NCBI GenBank assembly: GCA_023460535.1
Contig: JAEWPV010000007.1
Coordinates: 248,001 to 312,000, forward strand
Reading direction: 5' to 3'
Length of the DNA: 64,000 nucleotides
Source of the DNA: Bacillota bacterium
GTDB taxonomy: Bacteria > Bacillota > Clostridia > Oscillospirales > Ruminococcaceae
Below, one piece after another: positions 43,457-51,912 of the stretch. The notes under the pieces are model-generated. The model made no database searches. It saw only the letters and a list, made by a program, of their open reading frames with translations, and was not told the origin of the DNA. The translations under genes were made by a program, and so were the position numbers. Position 1 is the stretch's first letter. Each line of letters begins with the position of its first letter.

Positions 43457-44647
43457 ATGGCAAGTACAAACAAAACTCCCGGTCTTAACCTATCGCAATA
43501 TGAAGGCAGCGATAAGTTTGAGCGCGTTGATTACAACGCAGATATGTTAAAAATCGACGAAACCGCCAATACGCTTAATAACGGACTAAATAGTCTTGGG
43601 AATGGCCTATCCACTGCGCACAGCCTTGCAGCACAAGCAAACGGAGCAGCACAACAGTCCCTAGGGACTGCTGAATATGCGAGAGAGCAAGCGCAATCCG
43701 CCAGAGAGTTTGCCGGTCAAGCAATGAGTCTGGCAAGTAATGCGATGACCTCTGCCGCCGGAATAACTGTAAACAATATACCCCGCACAGATGCTTACGG
43801 AGACATCCCCCTCACCCTAGACAACGTGCCTGACGGCGACACGCGCAAGCTAGGTGACGCGCAGAGCATCGCGGGCGTGGCGGTCGACCTTGACGGACTG
43901 GGCGAGGGGCAGACGCTGGTCTATGACGGCGAGAGCTTTGTCCCCGCAGACGGCGGCACAGGTGACGCAAGCAGCATTGACGGCATCCCCGTAGACCTTA
44001 CCGGCATGACAGGCGGGCAAACACTGGTGCTTGAAGACGGAACGCTTGTGCCCGGTTCAGGCGGCGGTGGGAGCAGCGACGACGTGTGGCTGCCCACAGT
44101 CAGCGAGGAGGGTGTTATCTCATGGGAGCGGTCACCATCTACTTCTCCGCCAACGTCGCGTAATATCAACGGTTCGCCGGGGGCGGACGGTGCCCCTGGA
44201 ACGGATGGCGCGCCCGGCGCAGACGGAACCGACGGCGCAAAGTGGTACACAGGCGAAACCGCGCCTACCGGCATCAACACAGGCGACTACTGGCTGTCCT
44301 CTGCATCCGAAACGCTCGGCAATGTCTATGAGTACGACGGCGAGGAGTGGGTGCCCAAGACCAACATCAAGGGGCAACTGCAAACCGACGCTCTGCACTT
44401 TACCGCAACACTGGACGCGGAGGAGTGGAGCGGTACCGCCCCGTACACGCAGACTGTGACCGTCACGGGTATGCTTGCAGGGTATACGCCCATAGCTGAC
44501 CTCGTGCTGTACGAGGGTGACGAGGACGCGCAAGAAGAATCGTGGGCGTATGTCAGCAAAATCGAAACCGGCACGGACGAAATAACCGTTACGTGCCGCA
44601 AAGAGGTGCCGACGGTAGACCTCAATATTCAGATGGTGGTGGTATAG
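43457..44647 (+). CDS. Tail fibre with collagen-like segment
   Basis: 396 residues. N-terminal helical stalk (MASTNKTPGLNLSQYEGSDKFERVDYNADMLKIDETANTLNNGLNSL...), middle GQTLVxDG-type repeats, a Gly-x-y collagen-like run (NGSPGADGAPGTDGAPGADGTDGA, about 236-260), and a compact strand-rich C-terminal head (VTVTGMLAGYTPIADLVLYEGDEDAQEESWAYV...). Probably trimeric and involved in host binding. Confidence 0.85.
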   Translation: MASTNKTPGLNLSQYEGSDKFERVDYNADMLKIDETANTLNNGLNSLGNGLSTAHSLAAQANGAAQQSLGTAEYAREQAQSAREFAGQAMSLASNAMTSAAGITVNNIPRTDAYGDIPLTLDNVPDGDTRKLGDAQSIAGVAVDLDGLGEGQTLVYDGESFVPADGGTGDASSIDGIPVDLTGMTGGQTLVLEDGTLVPGSGGGGSSDDVWLPTVSEEGVISWERSPSTSPPTSRNINGSPGADGAPGTDGAPGADGTDGAKWYTGETAPTGINTGDYWLSSASETLGNVYEYDGEEWVPKTNIKGQLQTDALHFTATLDAEEWSGTAPYTQTVTVTGMLAGYTPIADLVLYEGDEDAQEESWAYVSKIETGTDEITVTCRKEVPTVDLNIQMVVV

Positions 44648-45349
44648 ATGGGACAGGCGATAATTACTAGGCGGGGTGGCGGCTCACCTCAGAAAAAACA
44701 AGCTTCTGTTTATTCGCAAAACGCAGATATCGGGGTTGATACGAGCATGACGGTAAGTTTGCTGTCATGTGACGACGGCGACTTAATGCTGGCGTATTTT
44801 ATGTGCCGAAATGCTCACTCTCTTCCGCCAGGCTGGACCCTCGCGTTTGAAGAAGGGGGGCTATCAGGTACTGGATATACTCAATATATTGGCGTCGCGT
44901 ATAAGATAAAAACGAGTAGCGACGCGGCAAGCTTTACCATAACCCAAGGCGCATCCGCTCGTATTGGTGCGCAAATATTTAGTATCAAAAACGCAGGCGA
45001 ACCTTACAGAGTTCTTGCTTATACCTCACCTCCGCTTTCAGAGGTTGGTGCGTACTACGTACTTCCCGATACTGACACCATAGATTTAGTATTGTGGGGG
45101 CTTCATAGCACGGCGCCAACCACATTCGGAAATGCTGAGTATGTAACAACGTCGCCAATTATGCCAACTGGTCATTATCTTGGAAACACTAAAACATCAG
45201 GAGCAGAAATCGGCGACGACAGCAAAAACCGCCTAATTACCATATGCGATGCGTTGGGAAACAGTGTTGCTAAAAAAATGTATCGCCCTAACGGATCTCC
45301 AATCAGCGTAATACAGCTCGTCGCAGTGGGCATCCCATACAACGCATAG
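44648..45349 (+). CDS. Tail fibre-associated protein, unknown
   Basis: 233 residues, jelly-roll-like sequence of alternating strands (SVYSQNADIGVDTSMTVSLLSCDDGDLMLAYFMCRN...SLPPGWTLAFEEGGLSGTGYTQYIGVAYKIKTSSDAASFTITQGAS). Lies directly after the fibre and before lysis genes. May be a virion surface or receptor-contact protein. Confidence 0.65.
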   Translation: MGQAIITRRGGGSPQKKQASVYSQNADIGVDTSMTVSLLSCDDGDLMLAYFMCRNAHSLPPGWTLAFEEGGLSGTGYTQYIGVAYKIKTSSDAASFTITQGASARIGAQIFSIKNAGEPYRVLAYTSPPLSEVGAYYVLPDTDTIDLVLWGLHSTAPTTFGNAEYVTTSPIMPTGHYLGNTKTSGAEIGDDSKNRLITICDALGNSVAKKMYRPNGSPISVIQLVAVGIPYNA

Positions 45350-45358
45350 GAGGACACC

Positions 45359-45577
45359 ATGGACAACACAATCATAATCGCGTTAATCTCGTTCGCGGGC
45401 ACAGCCATCGGCAGCGTTTGCGGTGTGCTTGCGTCTAGTCGGCTCACCAATTTTCGGCTGCAAAAGTTAGAGGAGAAAGTCGATAAACACAATCATCTTG
45501 TGGAGCGTATGGTTGTCGTGGAGCAATCGTGCAAATCTGCGCACCACAGGATAGATGATATTAAGGAGGACAAATAA
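45359..45577 (+). CDS. Small membrane protein of the lysis region
   Basis: 72 residues: a hydrophobic N-terminal helix (IIIALISFAGTAIGSVCGVLAS) then a coiled-coil tail (LQKLEEKVDKHNHLVERMVVVEQSCKSAHHRIDDIKEDK). The reversed order of XhlA-like proteins, but the same logic: a membrane-linked accessory of holin/lysin. RBS AGGAGGACACC. Confidence 0.75.
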   Translation: MDNTIIIALISFAGTAIGSVCGVLASSRLTNFRLQKLEEKVDKHNHLVERMVVVEQSCKSAHHRIDDIKEDK

Positions 45578-45579
45578 TC

Positions 45580-45864
45580 ATGAACATCAACTGGAAAGTA
45601 CGCATCAAGAACCCCGTTTTTTGGGCGCAGATTGCAATTGCGATTATCGCGCCTATCCTCGCATCCCTCGGCTTACAGTGGACGGACATCACAAGCTGGG
45701 CAATCTTTGTCGACCTGCTCAGACAGGCGGCATCAAGCCCCGTAATCCTTGTGGCAGTCGCAGTGTCCCTATGGGGTGTCATTAACGACCCGACCACAGC
45801 GGGGCTTGCAGACAGCAAGAGGGCACTTACATACGCCGCGCCGTATAAGGATGGTGGTGAGTGA
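45580..45864 (+). CDS. Holin, phi-LC3 type
   Basis: 94 residues: NINWKVRIKNPVFWAQIAIAIIAPILASLGLQWTDITSWAIFVDLLRQAASSPVILVAVAVSLWGVINDPTTAGLADSKRALTYAAPYKDGGE, matching the phi-LC3 family including the NDPTTAGLxDS signature. Two membrane helices form the lesion that lets the amidase reach the wall. Confidence 0.93.
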   Translation: MNINWKVRIKNPVFWAQIAIAIIAPILASLGLQWTDITSWAIFVDLLRQAASSPVILVAVAVSLWGVINDPTTAGLADSKRALTYAAPYKDGGE

Positions 45865-46514
45865 TGCCCAAGGTATGTATTGACGCCGGACACGGCACTC
45901 CCAATGACCCCGGCGCAGTCAACGGTAAGCGCAGGGAGATGGACGATACCATGCGGCTAACGCAGCTGCTCGACAAGTTGTTTAGAGCGCAGGGGTGGGA
46001 CACTGTCCTGCCCCGTGTGGACGACAACGCACCCAAATTAGCCGTGCTCACCAGCATGGCGAACAGCAACAAGTGCGACCTGTATCTGTCGATACACCGT
46101 AACGCCTTTTCGAACTCGGCAGCAAACGGTGTGGAGATATGGCTGCACTCGCAAGCCCCCCAGAGGTACAAGGATTGGGCGGCGGATATCCTTAAAGCTT
46201 TTGGGGATATTGGGTATTACAATCGCGGCGTAAAACTTGGGCACGCGTCTGGAGCAGGTGAGTACGCGATTAACCGCGATACCGTAATGCCCAGCATGCT
46301 GCTGGAGGTAGGATTCATAACAAGCGACGGCGACAATTCGTTATTTGATGGCAAGCTGGATGAGACCGCCAACGCCGTTGTGCGGGCGTGCTGTACGTTT
46401 GTGGGCGTTGCCTACAAGGATGTAGCACCACCTTCTCTACCCGACAAAACCTACACCCTAGATATAGCTAAGCTGAGGGAGCAGGGGTTTGGCAAGATAG
46501 AGATTAAATTATAA
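45864..46514 (+). CDS. N-acetylmuramoyl-L-alanine amidase (endolysin)
   Basis: 216 residues of the Amidase_3 zinc family: KVCIDAGHGTPNDPGAVN (His ligand), REMDDTMRLTQLL (Glu ligand), CDLYLSIHRNAFSNSAANGVEIW (His ligand), and SMLLEVGFITSDGDNSLFD with the catalytic Glu. Short C-terminal tail without an obvious wall-binding repeat. ATG at 45864 overlaps the holin stop. No signal peptide, so release depends on the holin. Confidence 0.95.
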   Translation: MPKVCIDAGHGTPNDPGAVNGKRREMDDTMRLTQLLDKLFRAQGWDTVLPRVDDNAPKLAVLTSMANSNKCDLYLSIHRNAFSNSAANGVEIWLHSQAPQRYKDWAADILKAFGDIGYYNRGVKLGHASGAGEYAINRDTVMPSMLLEVGFITSDGDNSLFDGKLDETANAVVRACCTFVGVAYKDVAPPSLPDKTYTLDIAKLREQGFGKIEIKL

Positions 46515-46520
46515 TGATTA

Positions 46521-46556
46521 AGGGGGAGCTGCTTAGCGCGGCTCCCCCTGTTTTTT
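46521..46556 (+). terminator. Terminator of phage late operon
   Basis: AGGGGGAGC/GCTCCCCCT stem with GTTTTTTG tail, directly after the amidase. Confidence 0.9.
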
Positions 46557-46571
46557 GCGTTAGGGTGTAAA

Positions 46572-47516
46572 CTATCTACTGTCTTCGAGAACTTCTCCAC
46601 CAAGCGCCATGTATACCCCACGATACACTCCTTCGTCTCGGTAAAGGCGTACTACAACAGTAAAATTATTTCTAATTATAGCCCCAAAGGTATTTTGACT
46701 GTCCACGTAGGATTGGAATGTTATGTCTTTGCCTTTTTTCCCTATGCTCCAACCTTCGTAGGGGGACAAAAAGCTTCCGGGAAACTCAGCCGTCGACGGC
46801 GACAGTAGTTGGAGCTTGACCGCATCTTCCACATAGGTTTTCAAACTGTCTATGTTAATATCACGCCAATATAAATACTCTGGGTTAGGCTTTCCATTCT
46901 CAAACAAAGGCTCGTCATTATTATCTTTAACCAAAACGAGTTTTTCGCCTTGGTATTTCAATGTCAAATGGGTGGAAATAAGACCGTCAATAACAATTAC
47001 ATTGCCTGTGTATCTTCCTTCAAATTCATCCGAGAAGAACACCACCTCCTTCAATGTACCAAAATTGCACTCCTCTGCCGCCGCTATATACTGATCGGCT
47101 TGCGTATCACTAAACCCCGCGGCAACAAGTTTGTCAAACCCTCCCGCATTGCGTGTGCGCTGGAGTTTCTTCTCTTCTTCGCTAATAGACGATACCATAG
47201 TGCTGGCTGTTTGCGCCCCGGCTAACCTTGAGGTAGCCTCATTGGCTTCGCTGCCATCTGAAGCGGTCTCGTCTATAGATGCGCTCGAACCCACGGTTTT
47301 CCTTGCTCCCATATCCCCTCGCGTACCGGCAATGCCCCATGTCCCGATCACAAATATAAACGTCAGTGCAGCGGGCAGGACAAGCCACAAATACCAAGGG
47401 CTTCGTTTCTTTTTGGGGAGTGCTCGCACGATCGCCCCCGGCTGCAGAGGCTGCCCACATTTGAGGCAAAACTTACTATCATCCTGGTTAACCGTCGCGC
47501 ATCTTGGGCAAAACAT
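46572..47516 (-). CDS. Zinc-ribbon membrane protein, prophage cargo
   Basis: 314 residues from an ATG with AAGGAGGAC upstream (an in-frame longer start has none). MFCPRCATVNQDDSKFCLKCGQPL gives a four-Cys zinc ribbon (2-22), then one membrane helix (about 40-60, SPWYLWLVLPAALTFIFVIGTWGIAG), then an extracellular domain. Orientation is against the late operon and it sits 127 nt from attR, the usual place for lysogenic-conversion genes. Function unknown. Confidence 0.75.
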   Translation of the reverse strand: MFCPRCATVNQDDSKFCLKCGQPLQPGAIVRALPKKKRSPWYLWLVLPAALTFIFVIGTWGIAGTRGDMGARKTVGSSASIDETASDGSEANEATSRLAGAQTASTMVSSISEEEKKLQRTRNAGGFDKLVAAGFSDTQADQYIAAAEECNFGTLKEVVFFSDEFEGRYTGNVIVIDGLISTHLTLKYQGEKLVLVKDNNDEPLFENGKPNPEYLYWRDINIDSLKTYVEDAVKLQLLSPSTAEFPGSFLSPYEGWSIGKKGKDITFQSYVDSQNTFGAIIRNNFTVVVRLYRDEGVYRGVYMALGGEVLEDSR

Positions 47517-47642
47517 CTCTTTGTCCTCCTTGTTGGCATATATGCTATTATATACCATATTCCGATATGCGACAAGGATTATGTTGTAGAGCTAATCGTT
47601 ACTACATAAGAAAACAATATCGTAGGTAAACAATGTTGCGTA

Positions 47643-47654
47643 CCTCCGCAACCA
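47643..47654. repeat. attR core (12-bp direct repeat)
   Basis: cctccgcaacca, identical to 9202-9213. The bases before it are phage DNA, those after are host. Confidence 0.88.
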
Positions 47655-47658
47655 TATA

Positions 47659-47695
47659 AGCACGATAGTTTTGATACGAAACCATCGTGCTTTTT
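47659..47695 (+). terminator. Original intrinsic terminator of the tRNA-fMet gene, displaced by the prophage
   Basis: AGCACGATAG pairs with C-CATCGTGCT (one mismatch), followed by TTTTTCC. It begins 5 nt after attR, just where the tRNA terminator would be in the empty site. Confidence 0.8.
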
Positions 47696-47780
47696 CCTGT
47701 TTCGGACTGGCATTCAGAACTCAAATTTGCTATTATAAAATTACAAACAGTTCGTAAAACTTGAATTTGCCAAGGAGAAA

Positions 47781-48407
47781 ATGATGATACCAATTTCTGA
47801 TATTCTTATTCGTTCAATGAGCGGATATATGTTTATGGTTCCAGTCTTCATGCTGTACTTCTTGTGGCTCAAAAAATCAAGAAGAACACAAAGGCTTCTT
47901 CATATCGCTGCGGTGTTTGTGTTTGGTTATTATCTGTTTGGTCTTTTAACTGTCACAGGCATTGGCTTCACCAGCACAATGACTTTTCGTCCAAACATTT
48001 CTTGGACTCCTTTTGTCGGCATGATAACTGGGCCAATTGACACCATTCTGAATGTTATTCTGTTTGTCCCGTTGGGATTTTTTCTGCCGCTGTTGTACAA
48101 GAAATATCATCACATGAAGACGGTTGCATTGACTGGCTTTCTGTTTTCGTTGGCCGTTGAAATTGTCCAGATGTTTGGCTGGGGTTCTTCTGACATCAAC
48201 GACTTGATGACAAATACCGCTGGAGCCTGTATTGGATTTTTTGTCTATTGTCTGCTGTCAAGAATCTTGCCCGCCAATCTAAAAAAACAGCTTCAATCCA
48301 GCCGAGTTAATGCTGTGGCTGAAGTGCTTTTCTTTGCTATTTCTACATTTGCAATTATGGTTACAGCTCAGACTTGGTTTATCCATGATGTGCTTAATAT
48401 TCCATAA
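47781..48407 (+). CDS. VanZ-like membrane protein
   Basis: 208 residues with five predicted membrane helices and the VanZ core: FRPNISWTPFVGMITGPIDTILNVILFVPLGFFLPLLYKKY, GFLFSLAVEIVQMFGW, SSDINDLMTNTAGACIGFFVYCLL. Family members include the teicoplanin resistance protein, but most are of unknown role. Not linked to vanA-type genes here. AAGGAGAAAATG upstream. Confidence 0.85.
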   Translation: MMIPISDILIRSMSGYMFMVPVFMLYFLWLKKSRRTQRLLHIAAVFVFGYYLFGLLTVTGIGFTSTMTFRPNISWTPFVGMITGPIDTILNVILFVPLGFFLPLLYKKYHHMKTVALTGFLFSLAVEIVQMFGWGSSDINDLMTNTAGACIGFFVYCLLSRILPANLKKQLQSSRVNAVAEVLFFAISTFAIMVTAQTWFIHDVLNIP

Positions 48408-48523
48408 ATTCCAATTTGACGAACAGATAAGTATGGTTTCACCTTCTGTTCCATGGTTACATTTTTGAGTGAAACCAAATGAAACCATTTGAAACCGTAT
48501 CATTTTTATCAACTGTTTCCATG

Positions 48524-48560
48524 AAAACCCCCACAAACATTGGTTTGTGGGGGTTTTTTT
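48524..48560 (+). terminator. Terminator after the VanZ-like gene
   Basis: AAAACCCCCACAAAC/GTTTGTGGGGGTTTT perfect stem with a 4-nt loop and T7. Confidence 0.92.
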
Positions 48561-48638
48561 ATGCCTGTCCCGCGTTGTATGACCTCTATAACATGGTGCT
48601 TTCCCCATCAACCGACCAGCCTACCACAGCTAGCCGCA

Positions 48639-48947
48639 CTAATCCTTTATCTCACGAAACAGCTCTCCGGCTTTCGTTTTTGCTTCTTCCAATACCTGAA
48701 CACCCAGCTCGCTTATCGTGTAGTACTTTCGGATCTTCCCATCCACCGTACGGTCTTCTCGTAGCAGCAGCCCGCTTGACTGCATGCCGTGAAGCAGCGG
48801 ATACAGTGTTCCCGGGCTCATATCATAGCCATGCTCCGCAAGCTCTGCCATCATCCACACACCGTAAAACGGTTCCTTTTTTGCGTGGTGCAGAATGTGA
48901 ATCTGAATAAAACCCAAAAAGAATTTTCTCAAAATTTTATCCTTCAT
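48639..48947 (-). CDS. PadR-family transcriptional regulator
   Basis: 102 residues. Winged helix of PadR type: KEPFYGVWMMAELAEHGYDMSPGTLYPLLHGMQSSGLLLREDRTVDGKIRKYYTISELGVQVLEEAK. Divergent from the chromate transporter gene with a 10-bp palindrome in between, an arrangement common for PadR/ChrA pairs, so it probably represses chrA. Confidence 0.9.
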   Translation of the reverse strand: MKDKILRKFFLGFIQIHILHHAKKEPFYGVWMMAELAEHGYDMSPGTLYPLLHGMQSSGLLLREDRTVDGKIRKYYTISELGVQVLEEAKTKAGELFREIKD

Positions 48948-48976
48948 ATACTTGTCTCCTTACTCGCCACTTGGTA

Positions 48977-49006
48977 TTGACTTTCGATATCGATTAATGA
49001 TAATAT
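48977..49006 (+). promoter_or_regulatory. chrA promoter with PadR operator-like palindrome
   Basis: TTGACT (48977-48982), 18-bp spacer, TAATAT (49001-49006). The spacer contains TCGATATCGA (48984-48993). Confidence 0.65.
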
Positions 49007-49065
49007 AATACCATAAACCGCAGTACAAAGCAAGTGTAGGCGACAAACGCCACAAACATTGGGAG

Positions 49066-50286
49066 GTGGGTAAAAGAATGAAAACGAAAATCAACACAAA
49101 TCACCATAATAAAAGACGATGGGGGCAGTTTTTAAAGGATGTCCTCGTTTGTTCCTTGGGTGCCTATGGCGGACCCGAGGCGCATTTTGGTGTTTTTACC
49201 GACCAGTTGGTCGTGAAGAAAAACTATCTTACCGAACAGGAACTGGTGGAGCTGATTGCCCTTACCGGTATTTTACCGGGTCCCAGCAGTACGCAAACCC
49301 TTGTTGCCATAGGGTATAAGGTGGGTGGTCCACTGCTGGCATTTTTGACTATGCTGGTATGGGCTTTGCCCGCGCTTTTCATTATGACCCTTCTTTCCTT
49401 TATGGGTCATCTATTTGATAGGATGAACCTTTCACCCGACGGTCTTCGCTACATCGGTCCGATGGCGGTTGGTTTTATTGTTGTGGCGGCATACCGCATC
49501 GGGCGCAAGGTGATTACCGATAAACTCACCCTCGTTTTGCTGCTGATGGGCGGGATTGTCACCTACTTTATTCGTGAGCCGTGGATTTACCCTTTGGTAC
49601 TGATTCTGGGTGGTGTGGTGAGCGTTGTAAGTTCAAAACAAACCGACCTGTGGAACCGCGTAAAGCTGTCGCCGCCCTGGCGGTATCTGGTTGCTTTTGC
49701 CGCCATCGCGGTGGGCGGTATTCTTGTTTCTCTGTTGTGGGATAACAAAATTGTACATTTGTTTGAAAGCTTTTACCGCTACGGTTACCTTGTAATCGGC
49801 GGCGGGCAGGTGGTTGTTCCCATGATGTATAGTGAGCTGGTAGAGGCAAGCCGGTATCTATCAAACCAGGAGTTTTTAACCGGCTTCGGTCTTGTGCAGG
49901 GCTTACCGGGGCCGATGTTCAGCTTTAGCGCCTATGCGGGTGGCATGGCTGCCCGCGGCTCAAGCATTGCCGTGCAGATACTGGGGAGTATAGCCGGAGG
50001 GGTTGGCATCTTCCTTCCGGGACTGCTGCTGATATACTTCATCTACCCCATGTGGAGCAGCTTAAAGAAGATTAAGGGCATTGCCGTGTCTCTAAAAGGG
50101 ATTACCGCGGTTGCGGGCGGGCTAATCTGTGTGGCTGCAGTAATCTTCATGCAAAAAAGCGGTTTTACACCCGATAACATGATTGTAATGGCATTCACCG
50201 TGGTGTTGCTGTTTATCAAAAAAATCCCGGCACCGCTAATTGTGTTGGCGGTACTGACTGCGGGATTTCTTATTCCGGTTCACTGA
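49066..50286 (+). CDS. chrA: Chromate transporter (ChrA/CHR family)
   Basis: 406 residues, the full-length two-half form. Each half has the CHR pattern: FLKDVLVCSLGAYGGPEAHFGVFTDQLV, LTGILPGPSSTQTLVAIGYKVGG in the first, and GGGQVVVPMMYSELVEA, FGLVQGLPGPMFSFSAYAGGMA in the second. About ten membrane helices. Exports chromate or related oxyanions in the family. Own terminator follows. Confidence 0.9.
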   Translation: MGKRMKTKINTNHHNKRRWGQFLKDVLVCSLGAYGGPEAHFGVFTDQLVVKKNYLTEQELVELIALTGILPGPSSTQTLVAIGYKVGGPLLAFLTMLVWALPALFIMTLLSFMGHLFDRMNLSPDGLRYIGPMAVGFIVVAAYRIGRKVITDKLTLVLLLMGGIVTYFIREPWIYPLVLILGGVVSVVSSKQTDLWNRVKLSPPWRYLVAFAAIAVGGILVSLLWDNKIVHLFESFYRYGYLVIGGGQVVVPMMYSELVEASRYLSNQEFLTGFGLVQGLPGPMFSFSAYAGGMAARGSSIAVQILGSIAGGVGIFLPGLLLIYFIYPMWSSLKKIKGIAVSLKGITAVAGGLICVAAVIFMQKSGFTPDNMIVMAFTVVLLFIKKIPAPLIVLAVLTAGFLIPVH

Positions 50287-50301
50287 ACTTATAACTAAAA
50301 A

Positions 50302-50346
50302 AAACCGTCACCAATCGGCTTCACCACCGATGAGTGACGGTTTTTG
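50302..50346. terminator. Bidirectional terminator between chrA and fetB
   Basis: AACCGTCAC/GTGACGGTT stem with inner ATCGG/CCGAT; T runs on both strands, fitting convergent genes. Confidence 0.85.
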
Positions 50347-50412
50347 TGATGTTACGAATGAGACCGGCTTGGCTTTTTCCTGTATTCCTATTGCTAATTA
50401 GTTATAACAACA

Positions 50413-51192
50413 TTACCGGCTTAACTGAACTTGTTTATTGAAAAACGTCCGATAGCCCCAGCCCAGCATGATGATGACGGTAAGCGCCACTGCGCCCAGT
50501 ATGCCCAACATAATCGCAATCTGGTATGCAATGGCGGTGGTGGGCAGGGTGCCGGACAGAATCTGTCCGGTCATCATACCGGGCAAAAAGACTATGCCCA
50601 TGCCCACCATGGAGTTTACCGTAGGCAGGATGGCGGCATCAAACGCGCTGTTCACAACGGTTTTAGACGCATCCTGTGGTGTGGCACCCAGAATCAATGC
50701 TTCCTCTACAGCCGCCTTTTGCTGCCCCATTCCGTCGAGCAAGGTCTTTACCCCAAGCGATATCCCGGTCATGGAGTTGCCAATAATCATACCCGAAATC
50801 GGAATAAAGTACTGCGGGTCATACCACGGCGAGATGCGGATAACGACCACCAGAAAGTAAACAATACACAACACCGTCCCGATGCTCATGGAGGTTGCGA
50901 TAACCCATTTAAGCGGCGCTGTAAGCGATTTTTTAAACCGGTTAAACACGGTAAAGATCGCAAACGCTTCCATCAAAACAAGAATGGCGGCGGTAATCAG
51001 CGCATTGGGGTTCTCAAACAAATATACCAGCAGGTACCCCACCAGCATCAGCTGCAGCGTCATTCTTACAGACGAAATTACAATCTCTTTTTCCCTTTTG
51101 ATACCCCTTGCCCTTACAATAATCAAAACGATAATCACAAAGATGTAGGCTAGCGCTACCTGAAGCAGCGTTAAATCAATGGTTTGCTTCAT
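50413..51192 (-). CDS. fetB: ABC transporter permease, FetB/YbbM (UPF0014) family
   Basis: 259 residues, seven predicted helices with family signatures VRMTLQLMLVGYLLVYLF, FIPISGMIIGNSMTGISLG, EALILGATPQDASK and VGMGIVFLPGMMTGQILSGTLPTTAIAYQI. Works with FetA; in E. coli the pair exports iron and aids peroxide resistance. ATG at 51192 has GGAGG at good spacing. Overlaps fetA by 17 nt. Confidence 0.85.
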   Translation of the reverse strand: MKQTIDLTLLQVALAYIFVIIVLIIVRARGIKREKEIVISSVRMTLQLMLVGYLLVYLFENPNALITAAILVLMEAFAIFTVFNRFKKSLTAPLKWVIATSMSIGTVLCIVYFLVVVIRISPWYDPQYFIPISGMIIGNSMTGISLGVKTLLDGMGQQKAAVEEALILGATPQDASKTVVNSAFDAAILPTVNSMVGMGIVFLPGMMTGQILSGTLPTTAIAYQIAIMLGILGAVALTVIIMLGWGYRTFFNKQVQLSR

Positions 51193-51826
51193 GCTGCTCA
51201 TCCTCCTTAATACGTCCATGCGCTACCTGTATAATCACATCCGAAAACTGTCGGGCGATGCTGGTTGAATGGGTTACCATCACGAGGGTTTTCCCTTTTG
51301 TCTTTACATATTGGGTAATCATATCAACCACCGCGTGGGCTGTGGGCTCGTCCAGTGCGGAAGACGGCTCGTCCAGCAGGTAAACAGAGCTGTCCAGCAA
51401 TAGCACCCGCCCCAAAACCAGCCGCTGCTTTTCTCCGCCGGATAACGGCTCGGCGGGCGCGTTTAGTCCCTTATCCAGCCGTATCCTTTCAAGCATGTCT
51501 GTAAGCACGCCGTCGTCCGGTATCGGACGTTTTTGAAAGCGAAGCCCCGCCGTCAGATTGTCTTTTATGCTGCCTGCAAACAGAATAGGGGTCTGAGAAA
51601 GCATGGTAACGCTTCTGCGGTGCGAGATGGAGTCAAGCTCGCATAAATCCTGTCCGTCAAACAGTATCTGCCCACAGGTAGGAGAAAGCATCTTGTTAAG
51701 TAGCCGTAAGATTGTCGTTTTCCCGCTGCCGCTGGGCCCGATAAAAGACGTAACCGTACCCCGCTTGATGCGAAGTGAAGGAATATCCAGCACCTCTTTA
51801 AATAGAACGTCGCTGAACTCAAACAT
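51176..51826 (-). CDS. fetA: ABC transporter ATP-binding protein, FetA family
   Basis: 216 residues. Walker A IGPSGSGKTTILRLL (about 29-43), signature APAEPLSGGEKQRLVLGRVLL (about 130-150), Walker B VYLLDEPSSALD and H-loop VTHS. Start at ATG with AGGTGG. Translationally coupled to fetB, so one exporter. Metal substrate likely iron, inferred from family. Confidence 0.85.
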   Translation of the reverse strand: MFEFSDVLFKEVLDIPSLRIKRGTVTSFIGPSGSGKTTILRLLNKMLSPTCGQILFDGQDLCELDSISHRRSVTMLSQTPILFAGSIKDNLTAGLRFQKRPIPDDGVLTDMLERIRLDKGLNAPAEPLSGGEKQRLVLGRVLLLDSSVYLLDEPSSALDEPTAHAVVDMITQYVKTKGKTLVMVTHSTSIARQFSDVIIQVAHGRIKEDEQHEANH

Positions 51827-51856
51827 CCGCTTTACCACCTCTCTTGACTAAAACGC

Positions 51857-51888
51857 GTAAAAAGCGGCTTGCTTAAACCGCTTTTTAC
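51857..51888. terminator. Hairpin between acr3 and fetA
   Basis: GTAAAAAGCGG/CCGCTTTTTAC perfect 11-bp stem. T run is interrupted after it, so likely a moderate terminator for the acr3 operon. Confidence 0.6.
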
Positions 51889-51912
51889 CGCATTTATCAT
51901 ACGCAGTAGTCA

